Shown here piece after piece: positions 50,961-60,790 of a stretch of DNA of 64,000 nucleotides; positions within the stretch are counted from its first letter, which is position 1, and every line of letters begins with the position of its first letter. The notes beneath the pieces are model-generated. The model made no database searches. It had not been told where the DNA came from and was given only the letters and a program-made list of their open reading frames with translations. This DNA is from Alteromonadaceae bacterium 2753L.S.0a.02 (GTDB lineage: Bacteria; Pseudomonadota; Gammaproteobacteria; Pseudomonadales; Cellvibrionaceae), in the NCBI GenBank assembly GCA_007827375.1, contig VISH01000002.1:3187001-3251000 (forward strand). Reading direction: 5' to 3'. Position numbers and translations under genes: made by a program.

Positions 50961-53939
50961 TCAACAGTGACTTACCAAAACCTTTATTGCGATAGTCTCG
51001 AAGGCTTTTCGCATATTTTTCACTTTCGACACATCCCACTGACTAATATCGGAATTGAACACCGAAGCACCTTGAAACATTTCTTCCAAACTCGCGTTAC
51101 TGGAAAGTTTCCAGGTGCTAATGTCACCGTTAAAGTTAGATGCTCCCCGAAACATGCTTTTCGTCGTTGTTACTTTGGAGACATCCCAGGTATCCAGGTT
51201 TTGATTGAAGGCCTTGGCATTTTGAAAAGTACTTTGCATGGTGGTCACATTACCGACGTCCCAGCCACCCAGGTTCTGATCGAACCTTCCGGCGTTATTG
51301 AACATGTTCGACATATCCGTCACTGCCGACACATCCCAGGCACTGATATCGGAATCAAAAAAATCCGAACCCGCAAACATAGAGCTCATGTTGGTAACCG
51401 CCGATACATCCCAGTCGTTCAGCTCCCCGGCCAGGTTATCTGCGTTGTGGAACATACTTCCCATATTCAGCACTTGCGCTAAATCGGGGTTTTCCAGGTC
51501 GTTGATGACCAGGTTCACACAATTGAAGAAGGCGCGTCGCATCGATAGCCAGGGGCGCTGCCCCCATTGCTCAACCGATAAAAGTTTGGCCGAATCCGTG
51601 AGGCTGCTATCAAAGGTGTTTGTAAAATAGGGCTGGGGGAAAATCCCTGTAATCGATACCTGGTACTCGCTGGGCACCGCATAGGTATGGACGATATCTC
51701 CCGTCACGTTTTCATCGACACTGCCATCACCCCAATCAACGCGGTAGTTGTAAGAAAAATCGGGCGCCGTCGAAATTGCAATTTGGTTGTCGTCAGTCAC
51801 GCCTGGATTATCGGTTTTCCAAGTGGTGATAAATGCCGTTTCCTCCAGTATGGTAATGTCGACGCTCGAATCGCTGCTGCCCAATACGTTGCTGGCGCTA
51901 ATCGTGATCGTTGTTGTCGCTTGTGTGCTCGTGGGCGTCCCCGTGATATCACAACTGGTGCCATCGTCAGAGACGGTTACGCTAAGCCCAACCGGTAAAT
52001 CAAGCGAACTACAGTCCGTTGGTTCGCCGCCGCTATTGTTTAAACCGAACGTGGAAGCGAGGCCTTGGTAATAAGTAATCGCCTTTGTCTTGAGTTGTGG
52101 CGCAGTAAAGAGTCCGCCATCGCTGATGGACCATGAGAACACATCCGTTAATACGTTCCTGGCTTCTTGTGCTGCGTTGGTAAATCGTACTGCTCCCACA
52201 TCTAGCTGCAGACCTTCTTGCACACTCTGAATAGCCCAGCCATTCAGCAAGGCGTTATAGTTTTCGAAGCTTAACGCGGTATCTACCAGCATGTTGGACA
52301 TTTGAGCGACATTCGAAATGTTCCAGCTTCCGAGGTTTTGATCAAAGGATGAGGCTCCAAAAAACATCTGCTCCATGGTCGTTACCGCAGAGACATCCCA
52401 AGCACGGATGTCTTGATTAAAAAGCTCGGCGTTTCTGAATAGCACTTTCATATTGGTAACCGCCGCCACATTCCAAATACCAATGTTTTGATTGAAGGCA
52501 TCGGCACCATCAAACATGCCTTGCATTGTTGTAACGGCTGAAACGTCCCAGGAGCCGATATCCTGATTGAAGGCATCGGCATCGCCAAACATCCGCGTCA
52601 TATCGGTAACCGATGACACATCCCAGGTGCTGATGTCCTGATTAAAACCGTCTGCCCCGTTATACAGTTCACGCATGTTGGTTACGGCGGAAACATCCCA
52701 ATGACCGATATCCGAATTGAAGCCCGAAGCAAAGGTAAACATTCCGGCCATACTGGCCACACGAGACAGGTTTGGCGCCAAGGGGTCATTGATGACCAGG
52801 TTGCCGCAAACAGCGAAAGCCTTCTCCATGGATAACCAAGGGCGGTTACCCCATTGCTCTACAGACAGCAGTTTGAAAGCGTCGGATGCGAATTCCTCGT
52901 CCAGATCGAACACAATATAGGGCTGAGGATACGTACCGGTAATGCTCACCGTGTACACCCCTGGCTCGGCATAAGTGTGGGTAATATCTCCAGTCACACC
53001 GGTATCTTCACTACCATCCCCCCAATCGACATTGAAGTTGTATTCGAAGTCTGGCGAGGTATTGAGCGTGAGTTGATTGTCGGCACTGGAACCAAAATTG
53101 TCGGTTCTCCAGGTGGTGATGTAAGGCGATGGTGCTTCGATCTCAATCGCGACAAGCGCGGAGGAGTTACCCGTGGAATTCACCGCCGTGACCGTGAAGT
53201 CGGTAAGCACCTGTAAGGAAGTCGCTTCGCCGAGAATCTCGCAAGTTGCTCCATCGAGTGAAGGCTGCACAATCATGCCCTGTGGCAAATCTGAATTGCA
53301 CTCGCTGATATCACCGCCCCCGAGATTATCCAGTTGTATATCTATCAGCTCACCTTCTACAAAGCTTACTTCTCCGGGGCTTTTCAAGTCTGGCGCGGAA
53401 ACCGCCACGCTGATTTCAATGTTTACTGTGCTGGAACCGGTCGCATTCCTACCTGTTATGGCATGTACTGTCGCCGCTTGGATTTGTGTCGGAGTACCAC
53501 TCAGCTCGCAGCTGCTGGAGTCTGCCGATACGGCTAACTGCAAGCCCTGCGGTAGAGAATCTGCCGTACACGCACTCAAATCCCCTCCACCGGAATTTTG
53601 TAATTCAAGAGTGCCAATATTCACATTGCTAAAAAATTGCTGAGCGGCCAGGTCCTCAAATGAGGGCGCCTGCAGCATTAATCCGCCGCTGCTGGAACTG
53701 CTGAAACTGCTGGAACTGCTGGAACTGCTGGAACTGCTGGAACTGCTGGAACTGCTGGAACTGCTGGAACTGCTGGAACTGCTGGAACTGCTGGAACTGC
53801 TGGAACTGCTGGAACTGCTGGAACTGCTACCAGTATTATTATTTCCGCTGCCTTCGCCACTGCCACTACCACCACAAGCGGCAAGCGTGGATAAGCAAAG
53901 AAAAACTACGAACCGGCCAAAGCTACAAGCTTGCTTCAT
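50961..53939 (-). CDS. Polyserine lipoprotein with BspA/DUF285 repeats and PKD-like domains
   Basis: A 992-residue lipoprotein from the ATG at 53939 (an earlier in-frame ATG at 53966 adds nine residues). The lipobox LSTLAACGG is followed by a serine linker of about 50 residues, then Ig-like segments resembling putative-Ig/cadherin folds, two PKD-like blocks with YNFNVDWGDGSEDTGVTGDI and YNYRVDWGDGSVDENVTGDI, each followed by a block of DUF285/BspA-type repeats of about 25 residues (FNQDISTWDVSSVTDMTRMF and variants). The whole arrangement occurs twice. Polyserine linkers are a hallmark of Saccharophagus/Teredinibacter secreted proteins. It likely sits on the cell surface as an adhesin or binding protein. 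The end (KAFETIAIKVLVSHC) departs from the repeat and may be truncated. Confidence 0.88.
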   Translation of the reverse strand: MKQACSFGRFVVFLCLSTLAACGGSGSGEGSGNNNTGSSSSSSSSSSSSSSSSSSSSSSSSSSSSSSSSSSSSSSSSSFSSSSSGGLMLQAPSFEDLAAQQFFSNVNIGTLELQNSGGGDLSACTADSLPQGLQLAVSADSSSCELSGTPTQIQAATVHAITGRNATGSSTVNIEISVAVSAPDLKSPGEVSFVEGELIDIQLDNLGGGDISECNSDLPQGMIVQPSLDGATCEILGEATSLQVLTDFTVTAVNSTGNSSALVAIEIEAPSPYITTWRTDNFGSSADNQLTLNTSPDFEYNFNVDWGDGSEDTGVTGDITHTYAEPGVYTVSITGTYPQPYIVFDLDEEFASDAFKLLSVEQWGNRPWLSMEKAFAVCGNLVINDPLAPNLSRVASMAGMFTFASGFNSDIGHWDVSAVTNMRELYNGADGFNQDISTWDVSSVTDMTRMFGDADAFNQDIGSWDVSAVTTMQGMFDGADAFNQNIGIWNVAAVTNMKVLFRNAELFNQDIRAWDVSAVTTMEQMFFGASSFDQNLGSWNISNVAQMSNMLVDTALSFENYNALLNGWAIQSVQEGLQLDVGAVRFTNAAQEARNVLTDVFSWSISDGGLFTAPQLKTKAITYYQGLASTFGLNNSGGEPTDCSSLDLPVGLSVTVSDDGTSCDITGTPTSTQATTTITISASNVLGSSDSSVDITILEETAFITTWKTDNPGVTDDNQIAISTAPDFSYNYRVDWGDGSVDENVTGDIVHTYAVPSEYQVSITGIFPQPYFTNTFDSSLTDSAKLLSVEQWGQRPWLSMRRAFFNCVNLVINDLENPDLAQVLNMGSMFHNADNLAGELNDWDVSAVTNMSSMFAGSDFFDSDISAWDVSAVTDMSNMFNNAGRFDQNLGGWDVGNVTTMQSTFQNAKAFNQNLDTWDVSKVTTTKSMFRGASNFNGDISTWKLSSNASLEEMFQGASVFNSDISQWDVSKVKNMRKAFETIAIKVLVSHC
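53690..53829 (-). repeat. Nine-base minisatellite encoding the polyserine linker
   Basis: About fifteen tandem copies of CTGCTGGAA (plus strand), one unit altered to CTGCTGAAA, encode Ser-Ser-Ser on the minus strand (AGCAGTTCC). Unit length is a multiple of three, so copy-number change alters linker length without breaking the frame. Confidence 0.95.
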
Positions 53940-54261
53940 AAAAACCCCGAAAATCATAAATATCAAAATTCCGGTGGGTGCATGCCACCGGCAATCAAAC
54001 TATCAACAAGCCGAATTGTTCAGACTCGAGATACATAGCGGAGAAAATAAACAACAAGCGTTTGTAAAAGCGTGGTTATGAGCGTGGTATTTGTGGCTTA
54101 GTAATAAGTAGGCGATAGTTTTTTGATAAGAAACGAAATGAAAGTACAACGGCCCAAAGAAGCTCTGCCATTTTTGGGTTTTTTATTTATTTGGGAGCCG
54201 CTTACATTTCAGTTAACATACCCCGCTTTCCAAGCCGCGTGTGTTCAAACAATAATGCCTT

Positions 54262-56844
54262 ATGAATCAAGACGTTAAACCCTCACAAGTACAGCTCGAA
54301 ACCCACACACCCATGATGCAACAATACCTGAGCATCAAAGCTGAACACCCCAATGAATTGGTGTTCTACCGCATGGGCGATTTTTATGAGTTGTTTTATG
54401 ACGATGCCCGCAAGGCAGCAAAACTATTAGATGTAACCCTAACCGCCCGCGGTAAATCAAACGGCGAACCCATACCCATGGCAGGTGTGCCCTACCATGC
54501 TGCTGAGAATTATCTTGCGAAACTGGTGAGGCTCGGTGTTTCAGTAGCAATTTGCGAGCAGGTGGGTGACCCTGCAACATCAAAAGGCCCGGTAGAACGC
54601 AAAGTTATGCGCATCGTTACTCCGGGTACAGTGAGTGACGAAGCCCTGCTGGACGAGCATCGCGATAATTTGTTAGTTGCGGTCTGCTGTCGTGAAGAGC
54701 ATTGGGGAATATCAAGCCTTGATATGGGAAGCGGACGCTTCACCGTGTTTGAGGTCATCGGTGAAGAGGCGTTGGTTGCAGAAATTGAAAGGCTTAAGCC
54801 TGCTGAGTTACTTGCACCTGATCTGCTAACGCTGCCAGCGGCAGTCAGCAGCCGTGCCGGTTACCGCAGTCGCCCCGAATGGGAGTTTGACAGAGAAAAC
54901 GCGCTACGAGCCCTGTGTGCGCATTTCGAAACAAAAGATTTAAATGGCTATGGTTGCGAGGAACTCAACGTTGCCATCGCTGCCGCAGGTTGTCTGTACA
55001 GCTACGCACGGGAAACACAACGCACCGAACTTAGCCACATTTCCAGCCTTGTCGTTGAGAACCCTAATAAAACCGTGGGCTTGGATGCTGCCACGCGTCG
55101 GAATCTGGAACTGGATATCAATCTTGCCGGTGGCGAGGAAAATACGCTGTTCAGCGTGTTAAATACATCCTCAACGGCGATGGGTGGCCGTTTATTGCGC
55201 CGTTGGTTGAACATGCCGTTACGCGACCAGGAAATTCTCGTCGCGAGGCAATCCGCTATTGCCGACCTGCAGCAGCACTTCCTGTTCGAATCTCTCAGCG
55301 AAATTCTGAAACACGTCGGTGATCTGGAGCGTATTTTAGGGCGTGTCGCACTGCGCTCAGCGAGACCCAGAGACTTATCCCGTTTGCTCAGTTCGCTTGC
55401 TCTTTATCCGGAAATTCACAATCTCTTACGGGGCTGCGATGCTCCTAAAATACAGCAGTTACTCAGAGATATCAGTGAATTCCCGGAGCTTGTCGAAGTA
55501 CTCGATTGCGCACTCGTCGAAAATCCACCAGTTGTGATCCGCGAGGGCGGTGTCATCGCCGAAGGTTACGATGCAGAACTGGATGAATTGCGGGGCATCA
55601 GTAGCAATGCTGGCGATTTTCTCGTAAAGCTCGAAACTCAGGAACGTGAACGCACCGGATTGAGCACTCTAAAAGTCGGCTATAACCGCGTACACGGTTA
55701 CTACATCGAGATCAGCAAATCGCAGGCTGACCAGGCTCCAGCGGAATACATTCGCCGACAAACGCTAAAAAACGCCGAACGTTTTATCACACCGGAATTA
55801 AAGACCTTCGAAGACAAAGCGCTATCGGCCAAAAGTCGCGCGCTCAGTCGCGAAAAAGGCTTGTACGACGCTCTTATTGAACACCTCAACGAACACTTAA
55901 GGGAACTGCAAATATCCGCTGCTGCCGTTTCTGAACTGGATGTTCTCAACACCCTGGCTGAGCGAGCAAGTCAGTTAAATTTCGTATCACCGCATTTCTC
56001 AGACGACGGAATTCACATTGAGCAGGGTCGCCACCCTGTTGTCGAGCAGGTACTCGAAACTCCGTTCATCCCCAATGATTTAACGCTGGATTCCCAACAG
56101 CGTATGCTGATTATTACCGGCCCTAATATGGGCGGTAAATCCACCTATATGCGTCAAACTGCATTGATTGTTTTGCTGGCGCAAATTGGAAGTTATGTAC
56201 CGGCGCACGCTTGTAGGCTGAGCCTGGTGGATCGTATATTCACCCGCATCGGTTCGTCTGACGATCTCGCGGGCGGGCGCTCCACCTTTATGGTGGAAAT
56301 GACTGAAACGGCCAATATTCTCAACAATGCCACCGCGCACAGCCTGGTATTAATGGATGAAATCGGACGGGGCACATCCACCTATGATGGTCTCTCACTC
56401 GCTTGGGCCTGTGTGGAACATCTCGCCGAAAAGCTCAAAGCATACACACTGTTTGCAACCCATTACTTCGAAATCACTGCACTGCCCGAGCAACTAAAAG
56501 GCGTGAGCAATGTGCACCTGGATGCCACGGAGCATCACGACAACATTGTGTTCTTGCACAACATCCAGACCGGGCCGGCAAATAAAAGCTACGGCCTGCA
56601 AGTTGCCAAGCTAGCAGGCATTCCAACGCCCGTACTGCAGCAAGCCAAGGCCGTACTGGCAAAGCTGGAGTCGGGTAACCCCAAGCAGCAAGTAGCACCC
56701 CGCCAACAGCCCAGCCCTCAGGTGGATATGTTCGCAACACCGGAGCCCAGCCCGGTTGAACGTGAACTGGAAGCTATAAATCCTGATGACTATAGCCCCC
56801 GGCAAGCCCTGGAATTACTGTATAGATTGAAAGATTTGCTGTGA
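54262..56844 (+). CDS. mutS: DNA mismatch repair protein MutS
   Basis: An 860-residue protein. The mismatch-binding domain has YRMGDFYELFYDDA with the Phe-x-Glu (F-Y-E) wedge (about residue 38-40); the ATPase has Walker A GPNMGGKSTYMRQ (about 617-629), SSDDLAGGRSTFMVEM and LVLMDEIGRGTSTYDG; FATHYFEIT follows. A C-terminal dimer/tetramer helix-loop (DDYSPRQALELLYRLKDL) is present. MutS recognises mispairs and recruits MutL. It is followed by fdxA on the same strand, as in Pseudomonas. Intact and of usual length. Confidence 0.98.
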   Translation: MNQDVKPSQVQLETHTPMMQQYLSIKAEHPNELVFYRMGDFYELFYDDARKAAKLLDVTLTARGKSNGEPIPMAGVPYHAAENYLAKLVRLGVSVAICEQVGDPATSKGPVERKVMRIVTPGTVSDEALLDEHRDNLLVAVCCREEHWGISSLDMGSGRFTVFEVIGEEALVAEIERLKPAELLAPDLLTLPAAVSSRAGYRSRPEWEFDRENALRALCAHFETKDLNGYGCEELNVAIAAAGCLYSYARETQRTELSHISSLVVENPNKTVGLDAATRRNLELDINLAGGEENTLFSVLNTSSTAMGGRLLRRWLNMPLRDQEILVARQSAIADLQQHFLFESLSEILKHVGDLERILGRVALRSARPRDLSRLLSSLALYPEIHNLLRGCDAPKIQQLLRDISEFPELVEVLDCALVENPPVVIREGGVIAEGYDAELDELRGISSNAGDFLVKLETQERERTGLSTLKVGYNRVHGYYIEISKSQADQAPAEYIRRQTLKNAERFITPELKTFEDKALSAKSRALSREKGLYDALIEHLNEHLRELQISAAAVSELDVLNTLAERASQLNFVSPHFSDDGIHIEQGRHPVVEQVLETPFIPNDLTLDSQQRMLIITGPNMGGKSTYMRQTALIVLLAQIGSYVPAHACRLSLVDRIFTRIGSSDDLAGGRSTFMVEMTETANILNNATAHSLVLMDEIGRGTSTYDGLSLAWACVEHLAEKLKAYTLFATHYFEITALPEQLKGVSNVHLDATEHHDNIVFLHNIQTGPANKSYGLQVAKLAGIPTPVLQQAKAVLAKLESGNPKQQVAPRQQPSPQVDMFATPEPSPVERELEAINPDDYSPRQALELLYRLKDLL

Positions 56845-56962
56845 AACCGTAACACTCAAATAAGCCTGATCGCAGCGTGCACAGGGCATTTCGAGACTAT
56901 GCCAATCCGCCGCTACCTGTTAGAATGCCGCCCTTTTCGAACACAGCCCCGAGGTTAATGCA

Positions 56963-57286
56963 ATGACATTCGTAGTTGGTGAAAACTGCATAAAATGTAA
57001 GCACACAGATTGTGTGGAGGTGTGCCCGGTTGACTGCTTCTATGAAGGCCCCAACTTCCTGGTGATCCACCCCGATGAATGCATCGACTGCGCGCTTTGC
57101 GAACCTGAATGTCCGGTTGATGCCATCTTCTCCGAAGATGAGCTGCCAAGCGATCAAGAGGCATTTCTTGAGTTAAACGCCGAACTGGCGGAAGTTTGGC
57201 CCAACATTACCGAAAAGAAAGATGCTCCCGAAGATGCCGAAGAGTGGGATGGTGTTGAAGGCAAGCTGCAGTACCTCGAGCGCTAA
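56963..57286 (+). CDS. fdxA: Seven-iron ferredoxin FdxA
   Basis: A 107-residue ferredoxin. The cysteine motif CIKCKHTDCVEVCPVDCFYE binds a [3Fe-4S] cluster with extra cysteine, and CIDCALCEPECPVDAI binds the [4Fe-4S] cluster; the C-terminal half is acidic (EKKDAPEDAEEWDG), typical of the proteobacterial 7Fe group (Azotobacter FdI-like). It carries electrons in redox or stress responses. TTAATGCA and CGAGGTTAATG lie just before the ATG. It follows mutS by about 120 bases. A GC hairpin (57316-57336) after it may act as terminator. Confidence 0.97.
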   Translation: MTFVVGENCIKCKHTDCVEVCPVDCFYEGPNFLVIHPDECIDCALCEPECPVDAIFSEDELPSDQEAFLELNAELAEVWPNITEKKDAPEDAEEWDGVEGKLQYLER

Positions 57287-57315
57287 ACTGCTCGCCCCTA
57301 CCCACTCAACAATTG

Positions 57316-57336
57316 AAGGCCGCGTTCAGCGGCCTT
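57316..57336 (+). terminator. Hairpin after fdxA, possible terminator
   Basis: AAGGCCGC pairs with GCGGCCTT around a five-base loop, followed by a short, imperfect T-rich stretch (AATTCAAT). The weak T tail makes it less sure as an intrinsic terminator. Confidence 0.5.
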
Positions 57337-57378
57337 AATTCAATATAAACACCCGAAAACATACAGGTTCCGATACCG

Positions 57379-58140
57379 ATGCGGCTAGTTTCCTGGAATG
57401 TCAACGGCTTGCGCGCCGTCGTCAAAAAAGATTTTTTCGAATCACTGGTGAGCATGAACCCCGATGTACTGTGCCTTCAGGAAACCAAAGCACAGGACGA
57501 CCAAGTTATCGCTGCGCTTGCGGAACTCGAGGGCTACCATGTTTTCAGCAATTCGGCGGTAAAAAAAGGCTACTCCGGTACAGCGATCCTGACACGGCAC
57601 GAGCCTCTCGCTATCCGTTGCGATATTGGCGTTGACGAGCACGATCAGGAAGGGCGTGTGATCTGCGCTGAATACGAAAAGTATTTTCTGATAACGGTGT
57701 ATGTGCCCAACAGTGGCAGCGAATTGAAACGCCTAGACTACCGCCAAACCTGGGACACAGACTTCCTGGCTTATCTTAAAAATCTGGAACAAACCAAACC
57801 TGTGATAGTGTGTGGCGATTTTAACGTTGCGCATACCGAAATCGATTTGGCACGCCCCAAACCAAACTACAATAAATCCGCCGGTTTCATGCAAGAAGAA
57901 ATTGATGGCATGGACAATTATATCGCCGGCGGTTTTGTGGATTCCTACCGGCACTTTTATCCGGCGGAACAAAAATATTCCTGGTGGAGTTATCGCGCTG
58001 GCGCGCGCGCCAAGAATGTTGGGTGGAGAATTGATTATTTTTTGTGTTCCCCAACTTTGCTCGACAACATTGTTGATGCCGGAATTGACAACGATATATT
58101 TGGTTCCGATCATTGCCCGGTGTGGTTGGATATTGTTTAG
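57379..58140 (+). CDS. xth: Exodeoxyribonuclease III/AP endonuclease
   Basis: A 253-residue protein of the exonuclease III family: SWNVNGLRAV (Asn), LCLQETKAQ (catalytic Glu), RQTWDTDFLAYL, CGDFNVAHTEIDLARP (Asp, Asn), KNVGWRIDYFLCSP and FGSDHCPVWLDI (terminal Asp-His). It cuts abasic sites in base excision repair and has 3'-5' exonuclease activity. It is closest to the ExoA/Neisseria Nape-type group with short C-terminus. Follows fdxA on the same strand. Confidence 0.96.
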   Translation: MRLVSWNVNGLRAVVKKDFFESLVSMNPDVLCLQETKAQDDQVIAALAELEGYHVFSNSAVKKGYSGTAILTRHEPLAIRCDIGVDEHDQEGRVICAEYEKYFLITVYVPNSGSELKRLDYRQTWDTDFLAYLKNLEQTKPVIVCGDFNVAHTEIDLARPKPNYNKSAGFMQEEIDGMDNYIAGGFVDSYRHFYPAEQKYSWWSYRAGARAKNVGWRIDYFLCSPTLLDNIVDAGIDNDIFGSDHCPVWLDIV

Positions 58141-58617
58141 CCGGTCGACAAATCTAGGTTACCGCCATCTTTTAAAAACCTCCTAAATTTAAAACGGAAT
58201 TTAGCAACCAATTGTGTTACCAGTTGAACGTGGCAGCGCAGCTATGGCGCGACACAAAGCCGAAACCACTAGTAGTACGAAGCAAACCCCTCTCGTTAAT
58301 AAAATGTCCTTTGTTAAACTGGATCCCAGCCTCAGTTGCATCGATGCAATTAGGCAGATTGGAATGGGTGGCGGCTACGTTTACCTTGTCGGTCGATGTG
58401 TTATCTATTGCTAGGTGATGGCGATGAATGGATGAGACAGGCTCTTAAACTCATAAACCAAGCCAGAACATCGCCAATAAATTACCCTCCAACAGCGCAG
58501 GCCGCCAAGCTACTCTGGTTACGAACCTCATAATTTTCAGAAGCCGGCGCGCCAAACAAAAAAAGGCTGCCTAATCGGCAGCCTCTTTTCATTAGAAGGA
58601 TTGCAGGGTTTACGGAA
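58141..58617. other. Intergenic stretch between xth and rpoS
   Basis: About 480 bases. A 56-codon frame at 58243-58413 (KMSFVKLDPSLSCIDAIRQI then GMGGGYVYLVG) may be a small remnant gene, but it has no ribosome-binding site. Two overlapping frames cover it and I do not annotate either. The rpoS terminator lies near the right end. Confidence 0.4.
58556..58588 (-). terminator. Terminator of rpoS
   Basis: AGGCTGCC (58564-58571) pairs with GGCAGCCT (58577-58584); on the minus strand the stem is followed by a run of seven T, and on the plus strand by CTTTTC. Located about thirty bases after the rpoS stop. Confidence 0.85.
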
Positions 58618-59634
58618 TTACATCGCTCCGAAGAGTGCGCTGGCATCCAGACCCTGCTTTTCGAGAATATCGCGCAAACGGCGTAAAGCTTCAACCTGAA
58701 TCTGGCGCACACGTTCTCTTGTTAAACCAATTTCGCGACCAACCTCTTCAAGTGTGCTGGTTTCATGGCCACGCAAGCCAAAGCGACGAGCGACCACTTC
58801 TCTCTGCTTTTCGCTCAATTCGTCTAACCAGCCATTCAAGCTCGTGCTTAAATCGCTGTCTTCGAGCAGCTCAACAGGGTCAGAAACCTGCTGATCCGGC
58901 ACTGTGTCGACCACGGTTTTTTCTGAACTCGGACCAATGGGCGCATCCATGGATGTAACGCGTTCGTTTAAAGCCAACATACGCTCAACATCTTCAACTG
59001 GCTTTTCGAGAAGTACGGCGATTTCTTCGGGTGAAGGTTCGTGATCGAGTTTTTGTGAAAGTTCCCGCGCCGCGCGCAGGTAAACATTTAATTCTTTAAC
59101 AACGTGAATAGGCAGACGAATAGTGCGGGTCTGGTTCATAATTGCACGTTCTATGGTCTGGCGAATCCACCAGGTGGCATAGGTTGAGAAGCGGAAGCCG
59201 CGCTCTGGGTCAAACTTTTCAACAGCGCGTATAAGACCCAGGTTACCCTCTTCTATGAGGTCTAACAGTGCCAGGCCGCGATTGACGTAACGACGAGAAA
59301 TCTTAACAACGAGGCGCAAATTACTCTCGATCATGCGCTTGCGGGCAGCTTCATCGCCCTTCAAGGCACGACGTGCAAAGTACACTTCTTCTTCAGCACT
59401 TAACAGCGGTGAAAAGCCGATTTCGTTGAGGTAAAGTTGCGTCGCATCGAGATTGCGTTGATAGGCATCGTCAACATCCGACTGTGATGTTTTAGAGCCA
59501 CGATTTCGCTGTTTAACGGATGAACTGTCGGAATCGCTGTATTCATCCATATCAAAATCGGAACCCTGTTGGATGAGCGTTTCCTGCTCAAGAGAAGCGT
59601 AAGACAATACTGTATCGAGTTCTTGAATTGCCAT
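58618..59634 (-). CDS. rpoS: RNA polymerase sigma factor RpoS
   Basis: A 338-residue sigma-70 family protein. Region 1.2 begins DATQLYLNEIGFSPLLSAEE (about residues 65-84); region 2 has NLRLVVKISRRYVNRGL, DLIEEGNLGLIRAVEKFDPERGFRFSTYATWWIRQ; regions 3-4 include LDHEPSPEEIAVLLEK and TLEEVGREIGLTRERVRQIQVEALRRLR. It directs stationary-phase and general stress transcription. It lies downstream of nlpD, in which its main promoter commonly resides in gammaproteobacteria; the 180-base gap between the two is consistent with that. Intact. Confidence 0.97.
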   Translation of the reverse strand: MAIQELDTVLSYASLEQETLIQQGSDFDMDEYSDSDSSSVKQRNRGSKTSQSDVDDAYQRNLDATQLYLNEIGFSPLLSAEEEVYFARRALKGDEAARKRMIESNLRLVVKISRRYVNRGLALLDLIEEGNLGLIRAVEKFDPERGFRFSTYATWWIRQTIERAIMNQTRTIRLPIHVVKELNVYLRAARELSQKLDHEPSPEEIAVLLEKPVEDVERMLALNERVTSMDAPIGPSSEKTVVDTVPDQQVSDPVELLEDSDLSTSLNGWLDELSEKQREVVARRFGLRGHETSTLEEVGREIGLTRERVRQIQVEALRRLRDILEKQGLDASALFGAM

Positions 59635-59813
59635 GACCTGACCCCTGTGACGTAGGTTATCCTCGCGAGGCTTTATTTATCTCTCGCACGTTATTTATAA
59701 GCATCGCCAGAAAACACCTTGATTAGATTTCTTGTTTTGCCGCCGAGTACCACATAATGTCGGCCGACAATGAAAATCTTTAATCTTTCCGACTTTCTCC
59801 TGCTACTTTCTCA

Positions 59814-60590
59814 TTAGCCCTGTTTGCGAGGCAAATAACGCATTGGGTCAACTGGATTTCCGTCAAAACGAATTTCAAAGTGCAGTTTGACAGAATCTGT
59901 ACCGGTAGAGCCCATTTCTGCAATCTTGTCGCCGCTATTCACTTTATCGCCCTCTTTCACCAGTAATCGCTGGTTATGGGCATATGCGCTAAGGTACTTT
60001 GCGCTGTGTTTAACGATGATCAGCTTGCCGTAGCCTCGCAAACCGCTCCCGGAATAAACCACTGTTCCAGCAGCAGCCGCACGCACAGGCTCTCCTAATT
60101 TCCCCTGAATATCAATACCTTTGTTTAGGCCTCCATTTGAGCTGAAAGTAGCAATTAATTTTCCTGTAGCGGGCCAGCGCCAGGTTTGAGTTTGATTTAA
60201 GTCTTTTTTGATGGGTGTGGAAGTTTGAACAACTGATCGATTTTTTGAACGGCCGGTGTCCTTATTTGTCGCCGTTGCAGTTTGCGCCTTAGGTTTAGCG
60301 GGAGCGGGGGTTGGTGCCACAGGGGGCATTCTGGAAGTATCGAGCGACAGTTTTTGGCCAGGGTAGATAGCATAGCTTGTGCTCACACCGTTTGCGCGTG
60401 CCAGCTCACGATAATCAAGGTTATAACGCCAAGCGATGGAATACAGAGTTTCTCCTTTGGAGACAATATGATAGCGGATACGCTCCCCTGGCGGCGTTCC
60501 CCTATCGCTCACTGGGGCGCGATAGTTACCACTAGAGCAAGCGGTTTGCAGCAGCACGATCGGGATAAAAGCGATCAATATTTTGAACAT
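59814..60590 (-). CDS. nlpD: NlpD-like lipoprotein, amidase activator
   Basis: A 258-residue lipoprotein with lipobox LQTAC (about residues 14-18), a LysM domain (IRYHIVSKGETLYSIAWRYNL, residues about 38-83), a Pro/Ala/Lys-rich linker and a C-terminal M23 domain in which the zinc site is degenerate (NKGIDIQGKLGEPVRA instead of HxGxD; LHFEIRF at the end). Such NlpD proteins do not cut peptidoglycan but activate amidase AmiC at the division septum. It sits between DUF368 and rpoS on the same strand, the usual pcm-nlpD-rpoS cluster. Confidence 0.94.
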   Translation of the reverse strand: MFKILIAFIPIVLLQTACSSGNYRAPVSDRGTPPGERIRYHIVSKGETLYSIAWRYNLDYRELARANGVSTSYAIYPGQKLSLDTSRMPPVAPTPAPAKPKAQTATATNKDTGRSKNRSVVQTSTPIKKDLNQTQTWRWPATGKLIATFSSNGGLNKGIDIQGKLGEPVRAAAAGTVVYSGSGLRGYGKLIIVKHSAKYLSAYAHNQRLLVKEGDKVNSGDKIAEMGSTGTDSVKLHFEIRFDGNPVDPMRYLPRKQG

Positions 60591-60790
60591 TACACTTTCG
60601 TGGCTACCCTGTTTAGTGAGAGTCGTGGCATCTATTGCGTCACTCTTTTATGGTTAAATAGTGCACAAAACTAGAATTTTTTGAAATTAATACGAAAAAT
60701 TTATTAGAAATAAGTCTATACTGCCTAAGCATATTTTTAACATTTTTTAAATAAATCCGAACTATACCCAGCCTTTCGCTCGGAAACTGG

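Noticed and set aside
53690..53829. CRISPR-like direct repeats
   Set aside because: The units are nine bases with no spacers and encode polyserine in a lipoprotein gene.
58212..58418. Two overlapping frames of 66-68 codons after xth
   Set aside because: No ribosome-binding site; possibly a small gene remnant but unsupported.
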